64,000 nucleotides of DNA, taken from NCBI GenBank assembly GCA_963920665.1, contig OY987272.1:15939001-16003000 (forward strand), written 5' to 3'. Position 1 is the stretch's first letter. The number at the start of each line of letters is the position of its first letter. The translations under genes and the position numbers were made by a program. Source of the stretch: Straminergon stramineum. Its lineage: Eukaryota; Streptophyta; Bryopsida; Hypnales; Calliergonaceae. The notes below the pieces were generated by a model, which searched no databases, was not told where the DNA came from, and saw only the letters and a list, made by a program, of their open reading frames with translations. This document shows, in pieces, positions 60,680 through 64,000 of the stretch.

Positions 60680-61240
60680 AGATGGCTCCTATTAGTATGC
60701 TTGCACCTATCTAGGAATAGTTGCACCTACCCGTGGGAGGCTAGTTGAATCTAATTGACCTTGTAAGGGTCTTACCACTACCCCTCACAACAATACCCCA
60801 GGATGGTTCATTCATTTTTTGTAAAGTTTGACTACGATTTGGGGAATGGTTGAGAGTAAAATATATTGTTGGAAAGGTATTCTGAAGACCTTTTCAATAA
60901 TATATTAGACACCTCATGATTCCAACAATCGCAATGAGAAGCTACAAAAACAACACAAACCATTCTAGGCTACCACTTTTAGGAGTAGCAGTTGTGACCC
61001 CTAGGAGGCCCATCAGATCCAATGGGCCTTCTAGGGGTCACAACTGCTAACCCTGAGAACAGTACCCGAAGGTGGTTCATTCATTTTTTGCAATGTTTGA
61101 CTCCAATTTTGGGAATGGTCGAAAGTGTAATAGACCATAGGAAAGGTATTTTCAAGACCTTTCCAATGATATATTACACACACCATGATTCCAAAAATCG
61201 TAGTAAAAAACTACGAACACAACACAAACCACTCTAAGGT
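60680..61240 (+). repeat. ~275-bp tandem duplication with palindromes
   Basis: About 60690-60965 and 60966-61240 repeat each other (ATGGTTCATTCATTTTTTG and AACACAAACCA in both). Each unit holds a palindromic core of the second family. Confidence 0.75.
60987..61048. repeat. Near-perfect 62-bp hairpin
   Basis: Arms of 26 bp (starting AGCAGTTGTGACCCCTAG) pair with one mismatch around the 10-base loop TCAGATCCAA. This is the best-preserved hairpin in the window. Confidence 0.9.
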
Positions 61241-62086
61241 ACCATTGTGGAGTTAAGTGCAATATCACACCTCCCAAGTGCAAAAATGTCTAATTTGGTG
61301 TGTTTTTTGGTCAAAGCGGGCCAAAACTCTAGTCCTCAAAAGATAAATTAATCAAATGAAGATTTCAATCAAATGAAGTTGTAGAGCATTTGATGTCTTT
61401 TTCAAAATGTTAAAACTTGTCTAAAATAGACACTCCTACTAAAAATTGTTAATAGATGAAGTATTGCTTCTAAACTAACCTATCAAACTTCATCCATCCA
61501 TATAGTACTTCACCTAATAATCTAAATTCTAAATCTACTACAAAAACTCTCTTAATAACTTTCTAAATTTACCACAATAAACTTTCCTCAATAACTTTTA
61601 ACAATATCCTAGTGATCATGTTGATGACTTGAAAAATTTCTACACTAATTATTTTGATAAATTTTAAAATTACTACAAGAATGTTTTCTAGTAACTTCAA
61701 AAATTACCACTATAACTTTTCCAATAACTTCAAAAATTATGACAATAACTTTTCTAGTAATTAACTTTGAAAATTACAACAATTTAATCTAGATGTTATG
61801 TTGAACGTTATTATTGACAAAAAAGCACAAGTTGTTTTATCCAATGTCACCTAAAATCCATTAGCAAAAATTACAAAACATAACATGTATAAAACATGGA
61901 TTCTTATAGTGCACGTCATCTTTAGGTAGATGAAGCATTTTGATGAGCTTCTCAAATAGTACAAACTTCTTAAAAAGTTTTATTTCTAAATAGAATAAGT
62001 CTCTTGAAGAGCTTCCTCTCTCATTCTCACCTTTTGCTAATCCAATCAATATATACTACAAAAACACCAACAATTGCTTGCAAAAC
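61241..62086. other. AT-rich DNA before the right arm
   Basis: Loose repeats of (ATA)ACTTTTC.A.TAACTT at 61550-61780. No gene was found. Confidence 0.4.
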
Positions 62087-64000
62087 AACCCTCAATCAAC
62101 TTTCAAACTCAAATTTTCATCATTTTCTAGTAGTTTGGCAATTTTCAACAATTTTGTTGGTTTTAGAAAGCTCTAACAATTATTGACACTCTCAACAACT
62201 AATAATAAGACATCAACAAGCTTTTTCATAAGATTCAATAAATGGTTGTAAGTTAAAGCTTCATTGTGAGGTGACAACAACAAAACAATGAGAACATAGG
62301 GTTAGTACTAGGACTAAAATGCAAACTCTAAAACTAAGAACTTTGGGAATAGGATAGAAGCACCTATAACCAACACTTCAAGTCACATCTTATACTTTAA
62401 GGTGGAATCAACACATGAGATTATTTTTTAACATATTGGCAATTTTAAATGTTAAAAATGAAGAAATAAATTGATAATTTTCTCAACATATATGAATATG
62501 CTATGAATTTGTGAAGTTCAAATATATAGTGCATCCGAAAGCATTCTTGCATTCATGTATGCAAGTTGTACATTTGGAACATCTTATATATCTACATGTG
62601 TCCTACCATATCTAAATTTGTTTAGGGTATAGTGTTGGAAATGGTTGCTTCTACCTTAACGCCTATCACATCTAGAACTAGTAAATGGCTTTTGTATGAT
62701 TGTAGATGCAAAATTTTGGATGAAGGATTGAGTTTTTTTCATCCAATATTTTATTTTAGAAGTCTTTGAATGTATCTCAAGTAGATGGTTGTAGAAATTA
62801 TCCTATAGGGATAATATTGACATCTCTGATAAGAAGATGCTAAAAAAATAGATGTCAAAAGATGCTCTTTTAGTGTATTTGGCATTTTATACATCCTTGC
62901 TCTTCATCTAAATTATAGACATTAAAAAGAACTTTTTTGAATTTGATACCAACTATTGATATAAAGCATACTAAGTTTCATTCTTACTTTGATTTGAAAT
63001 TTTGTGAAAATAACTAATCATTAAATGGTTTATTGAAATTTGAAATTTGAACCTATAATCATGCTCTAGTAATTATCTTATTATAGAATGATATAGGATT
63101 TTAGTGTAAACCATGGTGATTTACACTATAATATATAGCAATGGTGAAGTCTTCAAATTTTTGAAGAATTTTCTATAATTATTTGATAGAAATTTCTTCC
63201 ACTTATTCTTCTTGAATTCATCATAATTTCAGCTTTTAATCAAATATTTTGAAAATTTTAAGGGCATGTAGAAGGCATATCACTTCATCTTTGAAAAATA
63301 AATATAACAAAGAATACACTCACATCTAGGAAAAATTAGAGCTTATAGAGCAAAAAATAATGCAATTTAGCACATAGTCTTACAACATGAGGCAATGTTT
63401 AGTGGTTAACCTCATAATTTCAAAGGAGCCAAAATGTAGCTTTGGGATGACAAATTTACTTTTAATGGAGGATATAAAACAATGTATTTCATCCAATTTT
63501 GCAAGAGGGGGGTTTTCAAGGGGCAAGGAGAGAAGATTTTCCTTGTCATGATTTATACAAAAAAGACCTTATGGTGGTCCAAGAATTTTTCTCAATGATG
63601 AATTGTGTGCCACAGATTACAAAGAAAAACCTTCTAGTGTATTTTGGCAACTCTTATTTCCTTGCTCTTGATTTGAATTTGAGCCATGTAAATGATCTTT
63701 GGAATTTGAGCCCTACTAATGAAAATAATGAAGTTTAATGAATCTAGTTTCTATGCCAATTTGAAATTTTCAAAAATTCCTATCATTGAACATTCTAATG
63801 TGTATTGAACATTTTATTGTATATTGATGTATTGATTTTTTGTTAATAGTTTGGCACAGAAAAATGGTTATACTATAATATTCTTCACTTTAGTATACAC
63901 CTATAGAGAAATTTTCAGATTTATAAAGCTAATCTTGACTTAGATATAAATGAACTTCACTTTTTCTTCAAAAAAATCATTGTAATCTGAAACATCACCA
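62087..64000 (-). repeat. Right arm of large inverted repeat (cut by window end)
   Basis: Reverse complement of 6770-9388 without the 723-bp insertion. The best match is toward 64000. Confidence 0.9.

Overview
The window is nuclear DNA from a land plant. The one clearly intact host gene has plant GDSL-lipase architecture with four GT-AG exons, and the rest is AT-rich, repeat-dense DNA with plant-type transposons (MULE, hAT, copia remnant, solo LTRs, MITE-like palindromes). From memory, the transposase and methyltransferase-like proteins resemble families in non-flowering plants (moss, fern, lycophyte or gymnosperm). The sequence alone does not settle the lineage.

Layout. 1.5-3.5 kb: GDSL esterase/lipase gene on the minus strand with a TATA box. 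4.1-4.4 kb: copia reverse-transcriptase remnant. 6.8-9.4 kb: one arm of a large inverted repeat whose other arm is 62.1-64.0 kb; the left arm alone carries a 723-bp terminal-inverted-repeat insertion. 9.4-27.5 kb: a proposed ~18-kb composite DNA transposon. It has similar inverted ends, a minus-strand multi-exon gene for a ParB-like plus DNA-methyltransferase-like protein (20.2 to 9.75 kb), a plus-strand MULE transposase (WRKY/GCM-type zinc cluster, MULE core remnant, SWIM finger; 21.3 to 26.5 kb), and a 68-bp tandem repeat between the two divergent genes. The transposase is split by nested insertions at 22.8-24.25 kb. Seven ~100-bp palindromic elements centred on AGTCGGATCCGACT lie inside this interval and were seen nowhere else in the window.

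27.8-49 kb: a series of intronless, stop-riddled genes. They are a KEVDW-motif protein with a Gly/Tyr/Ser-rich tail, two related kinase-like genes, a BED/DUF659 hAT transposase, and two related genes sharing an N-terminal domain (one with a RING finger, the other split by a solo LTR). Several are preceded by GC-rich arrays of short imperfect repeats. 49.4-51.6 kb: a coiled-coil, gag-like element whose truncated sister copy interrupts the MULE transposase. 52-62 kb: mostly degenerate repeats, with a second decayed ParB-methyltransferase fragment (54.7-55.0 kb), a second solo-LTR copy, and more palindromic repeats.

Almost all coding material apart from the GDSL gene is decayed. Nearly every premature stop is one C-to-T (or G-to-A) change from CGA, CAA, CAG or TGG, as expected for deamination of methylated DNA. 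How the parts work together is inferred: a MULE carrying its own methylation-type gene, surrounded by smaller gene-carrying elements.
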